53,745 nt of DNA from an uncultured Lachnospiraceae bacterium. GTDB taxonomy: Bacteria; Bacillota; Clostridia; Lachnospirales; Lachnospiraceae. Shown here in pieces: positions 26,538-35,421 of the stretch (within the stretch, counting starts at the first letter, position 1; every line of letters begins with the position of its first letter). A model generated the notes under the pieces. That model saw only the letters and a list, made by a program, of their open reading frames with translations, ran no database searches and was not told the origin of the DNA. The stretch is taken from the NCBI GenBank assembly GCA_900550235.1, contig URRQ01000010.1:1-53745 (forward strand), given 5' to 3'. The translations under genes were made by a program, and so were the position numbers.

Positions 26538-27851
26538 ATGAAAAAACAACATGTGATTCGCAGTGTGGAAGAAGGAAGCATTGCATGGGAATTGGGAATA
26601 GAAACAGGGGACAAGTTACTCAGTATCAACGGAACAGAGATAGAAGATGTGTTTGACTACCATTTTCTTGTCAACGATGAAGAACTTGTAGTTTTGATAG
26701 AAAAGGAAAATGGAGAAGAATGGGAACTTGAAATCGAGAAGGACTATGAAGAAGATCTTGGAATTGAGTTTGAACAAGGATTGATGGATGAATATCGTTC
26801 TTGTAGAAATAAATGCATGTTTTGCTTTATTGACCAGATGCCAAAGGGAATGCGAGAGACATTATATTTTAAAGATGATGATTCCCGCTTGTCTTTTTTG
26901 CAGGGAAATTACATTACCTTGACAAACATGACGGAAGATAATGTGAGAAGAATTGTAAAATATCATTTGGAACCGATCAACATTTCTTTCCAGACAACCA
27001 ATCCAGAACTACGGTGCAAGATGCTTCACAATCGATTTGCCGGAGAAGCGTTGAAGAAAGTAGACATCTTATACGAAGGTGGCATTACGATGAACGGACA
27101 GATTGTATTGTGTAAAGGAGTGAATGATGGGGAAGAATTAGAACGAAGCATTCGAGATTTGACAAAATATCTTCCGAATCTTCAAAGTGTATCGGTTGTA
27201 CCGGTTGGTTTGACAAAATACAGAGAAGGATTGTATCCGTTGGAGCCGTTTACAAAGGAAGATGCCAAGAAGGTTTTGCAGACGATTCATAAGTGGCAGG
27301 AGAAAATCTACGCAGAATATGGAATCCATTTTATCCATGCGGGAGATGAGTGGTATATTCTTGCGGAGGAAGAACTTCCGGAAGAAGAGCGTTATGACGG
27401 ATATCTGCAATTGGAAAACGGTGTAGGAATGTTACGACTTCTTATGAATGAGTTTGAAGAAGGATTCGAAAAGCTGGAAGGAGATGACAGAAAACGGGAA
27501 ATTTCTATGGCAACAGGAGTTCTCGCATATCCGTTTCTACAGAGAATGATTGACCGTTTGCAGGAAAAATTCCCAAATGTGAAAGTGCATTTGTATAAGA
27601 TTATTAATTATTTCTTTGGGGAATCTATTACCGTAGCCGGATTGATCACAGGACAAGATCTGATCGCACAATTGAAAGAACAAGAATTGGGCGAGTGTCT
27701 CTATCTTCCTTGCAGTATGATGCGAGATGGAGAGACTGTTTTTTTAGATGACCTTTCCTTAGATGATGTGAAAGAGTCTTTACAAGTAGAGGCAGATATT
27801 GTAAAATCAAGCGGACAAGATTTTATTGAAGCAGTAATAAATGGAGTTTAA
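26538..27851 (+). CDS. DUF512 family protein (PDZ plus radical-SAM-like)
   Basis: A 437-residue protein of the conserved but uncharacterised DUF512 family of Firmicutes. Residues about 5-60 form a PDZ-like domain (SIAWELGIETGDKLLSINGTEIED). A cysteine motif CRNKCMFCFIDQMPKGMR follows near residue 93, of the CxxxCxxC iron-sulfur type used by radical SAM proteins. The C-terminal half is the DUF512 region. No signal peptide is present, so it is cytoplasmic. It precedes der by 17 bases, and the pairing DUF512-der-plsY-gpsA recurs in clostridia. A redox or RNA-related role would be guesswork. Confidence 0.85.
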   Translation: MKKQHVIRSVEEGSIAWELGIETGDKLLSINGTEIEDVFDYHFLVNDEELVVLIEKENGEEWELEIEKDYEEDLGIEFEQGLMDEYRSCRNKCMFCFIDQMPKGMRETLYFKDDDSRLSFLQGNYITLTNMTEDNVRRIVKYHLEPINISFQTTNPELRCKMLHNRFAGEALKKVDILYEGGITMNGQIVLCKGVNDGEELERSIRDLTKYLPNLQSVSVVPVGLTKYREGLYPLEPFTKEDAKKVLQTIHKWQEKIYAEYGIHFIHAGDEWYILAEEELPEEERYDGYLQLENGVGMLRLLMNEFEEGFEKLEGDDRKREISMATGVLAYPFLQRMIDRLQEKFPNVKVHLYKIINYFFGESITVAGLITGQDLIAQLKEQELGECLYLPCSMMRDGETVFLDDLSLDDVKESLQVEADIVKSSGQDFIEAVINGV

Positions 27852-27868
27852 AACAAGGAGAATAGAGT

Positions 27869-29197
27869 ATGAGTAAACCAGTAGTAGCCATTGTGGGAAG
27901 ACCGAATGTAGGAAAATCTACACTCTTTAATGCATTGGCAGGAGAGATGATTTCAATTGTAAAAGATACTCCGGGTGTTACACGAGACCGTATTTATGCA
28001 GAAGTAACATGGCTGGATCGTAACTTTACATTGATCGACACCGGTGGAATTGAACCGGATAGCAAAGATATTATTTTATCACAGATGCGAGAACAGGCAC
28101 AGATTGCCATTGATACAGCAGATGTGATCATTTTCCTTACGGATGTAAGACAGGGACTTGTAGATGCGGATTCAAAAGTTGCAGATATGCTTCGCCGTTC
28201 GAAGAAACCGGTAATTCTTGCTGTTAATAAAGTAGACAGTTTCCAAAAGTTTATGGGAGATGTATATGAATTTTACAATTTGGGAATCGGAGATCCGGTA
28301 CCAGTCTCAGCATCCTCTAGATTAGGAATTGGAGATCTTTTGGACGAAGTTGTAAAATATTTCCCGGAACATAGTGAAGAGGAGGAGGAAGATGAAAGAC
28401 CTCGTATCGCCATTGTAGGAAAACCAAATGTAGGAAAATCTTCTATCATTAACAAACTGCAAGGAAATAATCGAGTAATCGTATCCAATATTGCGGGTAC
28501 AACAAGAGATGCTATCGATACTCCGGTAAAATACAATGGGAAAGAATATGTATTTATTGATACAGCCGGACTTCGTAGAAAAAATAAAATCAAAGAAGAT
28601 TTGGAAAGATATAGTATCATTCGTACAGTAACAGCGGTAGAAAGAGCAGATGTAGTCCTTCTTGTTATTGATGCGACGGAAGGTGTTACAGAACAAGATG
28701 CAAAGATTGCCGGAATTGCTCATGAACGAGGAAAAGGTATTATTATCGTTGTAAATAAGTGGGATGCCATTGAAAAAAATGACAGAACGATGAAAGAATA
28801 CGAGAAGAAAGTTCGGGACGTACTTTCTTATATGCCGTATGCCGAGATGATGTTTGTTTCAGCAGAGACAGGACAGCGTCTTAACAGATTGTATGATATG
28901 ATCGATATGGTAATTGAGAATCAGACACTTCGCATAGCGACAGGTGTATTGAACGAAATCATGATGGAGGCAGTAGCAATGCAGCAGCCACCATCAGATA
29001 AGGGAAAACGTTTGAAGCTGTATTATATTACACAAGTAGCTGTAAAACCACCGACTTTTGTTGTTTTTGTAAATGATAAGGAATTGATGCACTTTTCTTA
29101 TACAAGATATTTGGAAAACAAGATTCGTGAAGCATTTGGTTTTCGAGGCACATCATTGAAATTCTTTATTCGTGAGAGAAAGGAAAAGGACAAATAA
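27869..29197 (+). CDS. der: Ribosome biogenesis GTPase Der
   Basis: Der (EngA), 442 residues, has two tandem GTPase domains and a KH-like C-terminal domain and is needed for 50S subunit maturation. G1 motifs are GRPNVGKST (domain 1) and GKPNVGKSS (domain 2, near 180). G3 motifs are DTGG and DTAGL, and G4 motifs are NKVD and NKWD. The acidic linker SEEEEEDERP separates the domains. AAGGAG lies 8 bases upstream of the ATG. The stop is immediately followed by the plsY ATG. Confidence 0.98.
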   Translation: MSKPVVAIVGRPNVGKSTLFNALAGEMISIVKDTPGVTRDRIYAEVTWLDRNFTLIDTGGIEPDSKDIILSQMREQAQIAIDTADVIIFLTDVRQGLVDADSKVADMLRRSKKPVILAVNKVDSFQKFMGDVYEFYNLGIGDPVPVSASSRLGIGDLLDEVVKYFPEHSEEEEEDERPRIAIVGKPNVGKSSIINKLQGNNRVIVSNIAGTTRDAIDTPVKYNGKEYVFIDTAGLRRKNKIKEDLERYSIIRTVTAVERADVVLLVIDATEGVTEQDAKIAGIAHERGKGIIIVVNKWDAIEKNDRTMKEYEKKVRDVLSYMPYAEMMFVSAETGQRLNRLYDMIDMVIENQTLRIATGVLNEIMMEAVAMQQPPSDKGKRLKLYYITQVAVKPPTFVVFVNDKELMHFSYTRYLENKIREAFGFRGTSLKFFIRERKEKDK

Positions 29198-29839
29198 ATG
29201 GAACGGTTAATTTGTTTGGTGATCGGTTATATTTGTGGTCTTTTTCAAACAGGATATATTTATGGGAAACTGCATCATATCGATATCAGACAGCATGGAA
29301 GTGGGAATGCCGGAACGACAAACGCACTTCGTACACTTGGATGGAAGGCCGGAGTCATTACATTCTTAGGAGATTGTCTGAAATGCGTATTTGCTGTGTT
29401 TGTTGCATGGCTGCTTTTTGGAAAAAGTCATGAAAGGATGTTTGAACTTCTTGCAATGTATGCGGGAGTTGGGGCGGTTCTTGGTCACAATTTTCCATTT
29501 TATCTCCAGTTTAAGGGAGGAAAGGGAATTGCAGCTACAGCAGGGATTCTTCTTGCAGTAAATCCCAAAGTTGCGATTGTAGCATATCTTACATTTATAG
29601 TAATTGTTGTAGCTACAAGGTACGTATCTTTGGGTTCCATCATACTTGTGATTATGTTTGCGATAGGAATGGTAGTTCAAGGGGAAATATTTGGAACAAC
29701 ATTAACTGTTCCGGAACGCTATGAGTTATATGCACTTTCTATATTTTTGACGATTTTGGCGATTTATAAGCATAAAGAAAATATTAAAAGGCTCTTGCAT
29801 GGCACAGAGAATAAATTAAGTTTTTCAAAGAAGAAGTAG
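29198..29839 (+). CDS. plsY: Acyl-phosphate:glycerol-3-phosphate acyltransferase
   Basis: PlsY, 213 residues, a polytopic membrane enzyme with about five to six hydrophobic segments. It acylates glycerol-3-phosphate from acyl-phosphate, the first step of phospholipid synthesis. The three conserved motifs are seen: GSGNAGTTNALRTLG near residue 36, GHNFPFYLQFKGGKGIA near 100, and the C-terminal YKHKENIKRLLHGTE. The start codon directly abuts the der stop codon. gpsA, which supplies its substrate, follows 11 bases later, so substrate synthesis and use are cotranscribed. Confidence 0.97.
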   Translation: MERLICLVIGYICGLFQTGYIYGKLHHIDIRQHGSGNAGTTNALRTLGWKAGVITFLGDCLKCVFAVFVAWLLFGKSHERMFELLAMYAGVGAVLGHNFPFYLQFKGGKGIAATAGILLAVNPKVAIVAYLTFIVIVVATRYVSLGSIILVIMFAIGMVVQGEIFGTTLTVPERYELYALSIFLTILAIYKHKENIKRLLHGTENKLSFSKKK

Positions 29840-29850
29840 GAGGTCAGGTT

Positions 29851-30864
29851 ATGGCAAATGTAGGTGTACTTGGAGCAGGAAGCTGGGGGACAGCTCTTGC
29901 GTTACTGCTTCACAAAAACGGTCATCATGTGACGGTATGGTCTATTTCAAAAGAAGAAGTAGAAATGCTCGACCAGGAAAGAGAGCATAAGAGTAAGCTT
30001 CCAGGTGTTAGAATTCCGGAGGATATGGTGTTTACCAATGAGCTTGCAGAGGGAATTCAAGGAAAAGATTTCGTGGTACTCGCAGTTCCTTCTCCGTTTA
30101 CAAGAGCAACTGCACGTAATATGAAGCCTTACGTGGCGGATGATCAAATCATTGTAGACGTTGCAAAAGGTATCGAAGAAGCAACACTTATGACTTTGTC
30201 TCAGCAGATCAAAGAAGAGATTCCTCAAGCAGATGTAGCGGTTCTTTCCGGTCCAAGTCACGCGGAAGAAGTGGGAAGAGGTCTTCCGACAACTTGTGTT
30301 GTGGGTGCAAAGACGAAAAAAACAGCGGAATATCTGCAGGAAGCATTTATGAGTGATGTTTTCCGTGTATACACAAGTCCGGATATGCTTGGAATGGAGC
30401 TTGGTGGTTCGTTGAAGAACGTAATCGCGCTTGCAGCCGGAATCGCAGATGGATTGGGCTATGGAGATAATACAAAAGCTGCGTTGATCACACGTGGAAT
30501 TGCTGAGATTGCAAGACTAGGCGTGGCGATGGGCGGTAAAATGGAAAGTTTCACAGGACTTACCGGAATCGGAGATTTGATCGTGACTTGTGCCAGTGTT
30601 CACAGCCGTAACAGAAAAGCCGGCTATCTTATGGGACAAGGCAAAACGATGCAAGAAGCGATGGATGAGGTGAAAATGGTAGTAGAAGGTGTGTATTCTA
30701 CAAAGGCTTCCGTGAAGCTTGCACATAAATACAATGTATCGATGCCGATTATTGAACAGGTCAATGCGATATTATTTGAAGGAAAGAATCCTGCAGAAGC
30801 AGTCAAAGAGTTGATGCTTCGTGATAAGACAATTGAAAATCCAATGCTTCCTTGGGGAAATTAA
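29851..30864 (+). CDS. gpsA: Glycerol-3-phosphate dehydrogenase [NAD(P)+]
   Basis: GpsA, 337 residues, reduces dihydroxyacetone phosphate to sn-glycerol-3-phosphate for lipid synthesis. The nucleotide site GVLGAGSWGTALALLL is at the N-terminus. SGPSHAEEVGRGLPT and the catalytic lysine region GGSLKNVIALAAGIADGLG follow, with GLTGIGDLIVTC downstream. AGGAGG precedes the ATG. It is the last gene of the DUF512-der-plsY-gpsA operon and is closed by a terminator. Confidence 0.98.
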   Translation: MANVGVLGAGSWGTALALLLHKNGHHVTVWSISKEEVEMLDQEREHKSKLPGVRIPEDMVFTNELAEGIQGKDFVVLAVPSPFTRATARNMKPYVADDQIIVDVAKGIEEATLMTLSQQIKEEIPQADVAVLSGPSHAEEVGRGLPTTCVVGAKTKKTAEYLQEAFMSDVFRVYTSPDMLGMELGGSLKNVIALAAGIADGLGYGDNTKAALITRGIAEIARLGVAMGGKMESFTGLTGIGDLIVTCASVHSRNRKAGYLMGQGKTMQEAMDEVKMVVEGVYSTKASVKLAHKYNVSMPIIEQVNAILFEGKNPAEAVKELMLRDKTIENPMLPWGN

Positions 30865-30873
30865 TTTTGTAAG

Positions 30874-30909
30874 AAAACAGAATCCGAAAAATCGGGTTCT
30901 GTTTTTTTG
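30874..30909 (+). terminator. Terminator after gpsA
   Basis: ACAGAATCCG pairs with CGGGTTCTGT (one G-U pair) around AAAAAT, followed by seven Ts. It isolates spoIVA from the upstream operon. Confidence 0.9.
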
Positions 30910-30917
30910 CATGTAAA

Positions 30918-30925
30918 CATACATT
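30918..30925 (+). promoter_or_regulatory. Candidate sigma-E -10 element for spoIVA
   Basis: CATACATT at 30918-30925 matches the sporulation sigma-E -10 consensus (CATACAnT). The expected -35 region around 30896-30904 falls in the preceding terminator and matches the consensus only at about half the positions. The placement 28 bases before the spoIVA start fits, because spoIVA is a sigma-E gene in other spore formers. Confidence 0.5.
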
Positions 30926-30952
30926 AGTATCAGCAAAGCAAGGGGGTATTGT

Positions 30953-32425
30953 ATGAATACGTTTCATGTATACAAAGACATACAGGCAAGAACAAACGGA
31001 GAAATCTATATCGGAGTTGTAGGCCCTGTCAGAACTGGAAAATCTACATTTATTAAGAGATTTATGGATTTGCTGGTGCTTCCCAATATAAAAGATGAAC
31101 ATGCTAAAAAAAGAACGAGAGATGAACTACCACAATCTGCATCTGGAAAAACAATTATGACAACGGAACCTAAATTTGTCCCGAAAGATGCGGTGGAAAT
31201 TCCATTGGATGAAGAGGTAAAAGCGAAGATTCGCTTAATTGATTGTGTTGGTTATATGGTAGAAGGAGCTTCAGGATATGTTGAAAATGAAGAAGAGCGT
31301 CAAGTGAAGACCCCGTGGTTTGAGAATGAAATTCCATTTACCAAGGCGGCTGCAATCGGGACGAAGAAAGTGATTCATGATCACTCGACTATTGGAATCG
31401 TTGTAACAACAGATGGTACGATTGGAGAAATTCCAAGAGAAAACTATATCGAGGCAGAAGGAAAGACGATTCAAGAATTACAAAGCATTGGGAAACCATT
31501 TATTGTACTTGTAAATACAAGAAAACCATATAGTGAGGACGCTAAGAAAATCGCAAAAGAAGTAGAGGAGACATATGGGGTGACTGCAATACCTGTGAAT
31601 TGCGAGCAATTGAGAGAAGAGGATATTCATTCAATCATGCAGAGCGTATTGTATGAATTTCCGATATCCGAAGTGCAGTTTTTTATTCCTAAATGGGTAG
31701 AAATGTTGGGTATGGATCACCCGATTAAAAAAGAATTGATTACTTATGTGAAAAACTATATGGAAGTGCTTCATCAGATTAAAGATGCAAAAGGGGAAGT
31801 TCCTATACCGGAAAACCCTTACATGGAAGATGTACGAATAGAAGATATCATATTGGATTCCGGTTGTATTCGCATTCGAATTGAAATAGGAGAACAATTC
31901 TATTATAGAGTGTTAAGTGAAGTGACAGGTACGGAGATAGAAGGAGAATATGATTTGATTCGCACCATGAAACAATTATCTTCACTCCGAAAAGAATATG
32001 AAGGCGTAAAAGATGCGATGGAGTCAGTTCGGATGAAGGGATATGGCGTAGTAAGCCCGGTTAGAGAGGAAATAAAATTAGAAGATCCGGTTATTATTAA
32101 GCAAGGAAACAAATATGGAGTAAAAATCCATTCGGAAGCTCCGACCATTCATTTGATTCGAGCAAATATTGAAACGGAAATTGCACCAATTGTAGGAAAT
32201 GAACAGCAGGCGGAGGATCTTGTAAAGTACATAAAAGAAATGGGAAAAAACGAAGGGGGAATATGGAATACCAATATCTTTGGAAAATCAGTAGAAGAGC
32301 TTGTTCTGGATGGTATGAGAAATAAGATGTTGATGATCAATGATGAAAGTCAGGTGAAATTACAAGATACTATGCAGAAAATTGTAAATGATAGCAATGG
32401 AGGTATGGTGTGTATCATTATTTGA
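30953..32425 (+). CDS. spoIVA: Stage IV sporulation protein A
   Basis: SpoIVA, 490 residues, the ATPase that polymerises on the outer forespore membrane and forms the platform for the spore coat. The N-terminal NTPase domain has Walker A VVGPVRTGKSTF around residues 21-32 and a DCVGYMVEGA switch region. The middle and C-terminal domains end in GGMVCIII, the conserved membrane-targeting end of the family. The length is that of Bacillus SpoIVA (492). AGGGGG precedes the ATG. It is monocistronic, and its presence implies a spore-forming lineage. Confidence 0.97.
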   Translation: MNTFHVYKDIQARTNGEIYIGVVGPVRTGKSTFIKRFMDLLVLPNIKDEHAKKRTRDELPQSASGKTIMTTEPKFVPKDAVEIPLDEEVKAKIRLIDCVGYMVEGASGYVENEEERQVKTPWFENEIPFTKAAAIGTKKVIHDHSTIGIVVTTDGTIGEIPRENYIEAEGKTIQELQSIGKPFIVLVNTRKPYSEDAKKIAKEVEETYGVTAIPVNCEQLREEDIHSIMQSVLYEFPISEVQFFIPKWVEMLGMDHPIKKELITYVKNYMEVLHQIKDAKGEVPIPENPYMEDVRIEDIILDSGCIRIRIEIGEQFYYRVLSEVTGTEIEGEYDLIRTMKQLSSLRKEYEGVKDAMESVRMKGYGVVSPVREEIKLEDPVIIKQGNKYGVKIHSEAPTIHLIRANIETEIAPIVGNEQQAEDLVKYIKEMGKNEGGIWNTNIFGKSVEELVLDGMRNKMLMINDESQVKLQDTMQKIVNDSNGGMVCIII

Positions 32426-32485
32426 TAAAGAGGAAGAGAATGAGATGCTTATAAATAGACATTAGAATTTATAATGACTGTAAAA

Positions 32486-32514
32486 TTGACAGCATTTTTA
32501 AAATTCAATATAAT
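32486..32514 (+). promoter_or_regulatory. Consensus promoter of the purine permease gene
   Basis: TTGACA (32486-32491), 17 bases, TATAAT (32509-32514), a perfect housekeeping promoter. Just upstream is the inverted repeat TTATAAAT/ATTTATAA (32449-32456/32467-32474), a possible operator. Only about 25 transcribed bases precede the start codon, so no purine riboswitch can fit. Confidence 0.85.
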
Positions 32515-32546
32515 GTGACGGTACGAAATACAAAGGAGAAATAAGG

Positions 32547-33938
32547 ATGGAGAAAGAAAAAGTGTATACATCACCTTATGAGTTGGAAGGGAAAATTCCG
32601 TTAAGACAGGCGATACCTCTTGGTTTACAGCATGTTCTTGCTATGTTTGTAGGAAATCTGACACCGATTATCTTAATTACCGGTGGAGCGGGATGTGCGA
32701 TTCAAGATCCGGGACTACTTGTTGTTTTATTACAGAATGCGATGCTGATCGCAGGGATTATTACATTGTTACAGATTTTTGCGGTTGGCCCAATTGGAGC
32801 AAAGCTTCCGATTGTAATGGGAACAAGTTCAGGCTTTATCGGAGTATGCCAGAACATGGCGGTTTCACTTGGTGGTGGAACATATGCGTATGGTGCAATT
32901 ATGGGTGCCTCTTTGATTGGCGGTTTATTTGAATCTGTATTAGGTTTCTTTTTGAAGCCTCTTCGTAAATTTTTCCCGGCAATTGTAACAGGAACCGTAG
33001 TGTTGTCAATCGGATTATCTTTGATCGGCGTAGGAGTAGGTTCTTTTGGTGGCGGAAAATCTATGCCGGATTATGGATCTTTGGAAAATCTATTTGTAGG
33101 CGCGGTTGTGCTAATTGTCATCGTAGCATTAAAACATGGAACAAAAGGGATTACAAGTTATGCATCTATTTTCATTGGAATCATTGTGGGTTACATACTC
33201 GTAAGCGTGATGGCTTTGGTACTTCCGACGACAGGAGTGACAGCAGAGGGAGTTGAATATACGAAATCTTGGGTGTTGAATTGGCAGGAAGTACGAGATG
33301 CAAGTTGGTTTGCAGTTCCGAAATTATTGCCGGTAGATATTGTGTTTGATATGAAAGCAATCGTTCCAATCTGTATCATGTTTGTTGTAACTGCAGTAGA
33401 AACAGTTGGAGATATTTCCGGTATCACAGAAGGTGGAATCGGACGAGAAGCAACAGATGAAGAATTATCCGGTGGAGTAATCTGTGATGGAGTTGGCTCT
33501 GCAATAGCCTCTGCATTTGGTGTTCTTCCTAATACATCATTTAGTCAGAATGTTGGTTTGATTACAATGACAAAGATTGTGAATAAATATGCCATTGCAA
33601 TTGGCGGAATTTTCTTGATTGCGTGCGGCTTATTCCCAAAACTTGCAGCGTTGATTTCAATCATGCCGGACAGTGTGCTTGGTGGAGCTGCAGTAATGAT
33701 GTTCTCATCTATTGTTGTAAGTGGTATTCAGCTTGTGACAAGAGAACCGATCACAGCAAGAAGCGTAACGATTCTTTCCGTTGCACTTGGACTTGGTTAT
33801 GGTATGGGTGCAAATGCAGATATTTTGAAGCATCTTCCGGAACAGATTAATTTGATCTTCGGTGGATCAGGAATTGTTCCGGCAGCATTAGTAGCAGTTG
33901 TGTTTAATATTATTTTACCGAAGGAAAAAGAAGCGTAA
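32547..33938 (+). CDS. Uracil-xanthine permease (NCS2 family)
   Basis: Membrane transporter of 463 residues with about twelve to fourteen hydrophobic segments, which imports a nucleobase with protons or sodium. The NCS2 signature is seen in the substrate-binding half: VETVGDISGITEGG (around 290), followed by the NTSFSQNVGLITMT segment (around 335). The N-terminus has HVLAMFVGNLTPI. Xanthine is the favoured substrate because xpt lies next to it and a xanthine-dehydrogenase-like cluster is close, but uracil or urate cannot be excluded. Its terminator is shared with the convergent xpt. Confidence 0.9.
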   Translation: MEKEKVYTSPYELEGKIPLRQAIPLGLQHVLAMFVGNLTPIILITGGAGCAIQDPGLLVVLLQNAMLIAGIITLLQIFAVGPIGAKLPIVMGTSSGFIGVCQNMAVSLGGGTYAYGAIMGASLIGGLFESVLGFFLKPLRKFFPAIVTGTVVLSIGLSLIGVGVGSFGGGKSMPDYGSLENLFVGAVVLIVIVALKHGTKGITSYASIFIGIIVGYILVSVMALVLPTTGVTAEGVEYTKSWVLNWQEVRDASWFAVPKLLPVDIVFDMKAIVPICIMFVVTAVETVGDISGITEGGIGREATDEELSGGVICDGVGSAIASAFGVLPNTSFSQNVGLITMTKIVNKYAIAIGGIFLIACGLFPKLAALISIMPDSVLGGAAVMMFSSIVVSGIQLVTREPITARSVTILSVALGLGYGMGANADILKHLPEQINLIFGGSGIVPAALVAVVFNIILPKEKEA

Positions 33939-33964
33939 GCATCGAAGATGTTTTGGATGAAATA

Positions 33965-34007
33965 AAAAAGATTTAGGATGTGCATGGTACATCCTAAATC
34001 TTTTTTG
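33965..34007. terminator. Bidirectional terminator between the permease gene and xpt
   Basis: A near-perfect 18-bp hairpin (33965-33982 with 33990-34007), with a 7-base loop and A and T tracts at the two ends, serves both convergent genes. Confidence 0.93.
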
Positions 34008-34580
34008 TTACTCTTTAAATGTAAGACTTGTATCTGTCATAGAGTCAATGATAGCAAGAGATTCCAAGTGAATACCTTTCTCACGAATGATTTGACCGCC
34101 TGACTGCATACCTTTTTCAATGACGATTCCTGCACCTTCAATAGAAGCTCCGGATTCTTCTACAAGTTCGATGAGTCCTTGGAGTGCACAGCCATTTGCT
34201 AAAAAGTCATCGATGATCAGTACATTGTCCTCAGCACTTAAGAATTTTTTAGATAAAATCACATCGTATACACGTTTGTGAGTAAAGGATTCTACTTTTG
34301 AATGGTAAACCTCTCCGTCAATGTTAATACTCTGTGCCTTTTTTGCAAATACAACCGGTACATGGAAATACTGAGCTACGATACATGCAATTCCGATGCC
34401 GGAAGCCTCGATTGTAAGTATTTTTGTAATTTTATCGCTTGGAAATCTTCTGCGGAATTCCTTTCCGATTTCATTGATCAGATCAATATCCATCTGATGA
34501 TTTAAAAAGCTGTCTACTTTTAATACATTTCCCGGCTTCACAACGCCGTCTTTTAAAATACGTTCCTTTAAAAGCTGCAT
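34008..34580 (-). CDS. xpt: Xanthine phosphoribosyltransferase
   Basis: Xpt, 190 residues, joins xanthine (or guanine) to PRPP to give XMP in purine salvage. It is a type I phosphoribosyltransferase with the PRPP loop VLIIDDFLANGCALQG. The N-terminal segment LKERILKDGVVKPGNVLKVDSFLNHQMD is typical of Xpt. The start ATG 34580 follows AAGGAAGG on the minus strand. In Bacillus, xpt is cotranscribed with the permease under a guanine riboswitch. Here the two converge and no riboswitch is seen upstream of either. Confidence 0.95.
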   Translation of the reverse strand: MQLLKERILKDGVVKPGNVLKVDSFLNHQMDIDLINEIGKEFRRRFPSDKITKILTIEASGIGIACIVAQYFHVPVVFAKKAQSINIDGEVYHSKVESFTHKRVYDVILSKKFLSAEDNVLIIDDFLANGCALQGLIELVEESGASIEGAGIVIEKGMQSGGQIIREKGIHLESLAIIDSMTDTSLTFKE

Positions 34581-34621
34581 GACAAATATCCTTCCTTATG
34601 TTAAAGTTTATATAATGATAC

Positions 34622-34650
34622 ATGATAACGCAAAATATGTCGATTTTCAA
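34622..34650 (-). promoter_or_regulatory. Promoter of xpt
   Basis: On the minus strand: TTGAAA (34650-34645), 17 bases, TATCAT (34627-34622). The leader is about 35 bases, too short for an aptamer. Confidence 0.7.
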
Positions 34651-34679
34651 CGATAAATTCAAAGAAAGGGAGAAAAAAG

Positions 34680-35267
34680 ATGACAAGATTAGAACAACAG
34701 GTAAATTTTATTGTAGAAATTGATAAGGTGAAGAATATTTTCCGGCAAACGTATCTTGCAGATGCAAACCGAAAGGAAAATGATGCAGAACATTCATGGC
34801 ATCTTGCGATTTCTGCATTTTTATTAAAGGAGCATGTGAAAGAAGATGTGGATTTGCTAAAGACAATCCTTATGGTATTGATTCATGATCTGGTGGAAAT
34901 TGATGCCGGTGATACTTATGCATATGATGATGTTGGGGCACAGACAAAAAGAGAACGAGAAGAAAAGGGAGCAGAACGGATCTTTGGAATGTTACCGGAG
35001 GATCAAGGAGAATATTTTCGGGAATTATGGGAAGAATTTGAGGCCTATGAAAGTGCAGATGCAAAATTTGCACATCTGTTGGATAATTTTCAACCGCTAT
35101 TATTGAATGATGCGTCCAATGGGAAAAGCTGGGAAGAACACGGCGTGAAGAAGTCTCAGATCTACAAACGTAATGAGAAGATTGAAGAAACTTCTGTTCC
35201 GGTGTGGGAGTATATGAAAACATTGGTACAGAAACATATTGAGCTTGGACATGTGAAGGATGAATAA
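34680..35267 (+). CDS. HD domain hydrolase (YfbR/HDDC2-like)
   Basis: Cytoplasmic metal-dependent phosphohydrolase of 195 residues. The HD signature is DAEHSWHLA (H38) and VLIHDLVEIDAGD (H69, D70), with a distal Asp in LDNFQPLLLND. This pattern is that of the YfbR/HDDC2 group, whose studied members are 5'-deoxynucleotidases. A nucleotide substrate would fit the neighbouring purine salvage genes but is inferred. GGGAG precedes ATG 34680. It is divergent from xpt and apparently monocistronic. Confidence 0.82.
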   Translation: MTRLEQQVNFIVEIDKVKNIFRQTYLADANRKENDAEHSWHLAISAFLLKEHVKEDVDLLKTILMVLIHDLVEIDAGDTYAYDDVGAQTKREREEKGAERIFGMLPEDQGEYFRELWEEFEAYESADAKFAHLLDNFQPLLLNDASNGKSWEEHGVKKSQIYKRNEKIEETSVPVWEYMKTLVQKHIELGHVKDE

Positions 35268-35270
35268 TTA

Positions 35271-35310
35271 ACTGACGGTTAAAAAAGATGAATAAAACTT
35301 AACGTACAGT
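35271..35310. repeat. Interrupted inverted repeat upstream of the XRE-TPR regulator
   Basis: ACTGACGGTTAA (35271-35282) is nearly the reverse complement of TTAACGTACAGT (35299-35310), with one extra base in each arm and a 16-base spacer. There is no T tract, so it is more likely a protein binding site than a terminator. It lies about 110 bases before the regulator gene. Confidence 0.45.
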
Positions 35311-35421
35311 CGATTGTGAATGTGAAGGATTTCAGTTACACTTGAAGTAAGATATCTGAGTAACATAGTGAGGACGGTGTAGGTTGTGCGCAGACTTTAC
35401 ACTACAAGGAGGAACGGGTTT

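Noticed and set aside
26361..26552. N-terminal extension of PRPP synthetase
   Set aside because: It would cross its own promoter and overlap the start of the divergent DUF512 gene. The peptide does not look like the enzyme.
34581..34679. Purine riboswitch upstream of xpt
   Set aside because: The distance from promoter to start codon is about 35 bases and the conserved loop sequences are absent.
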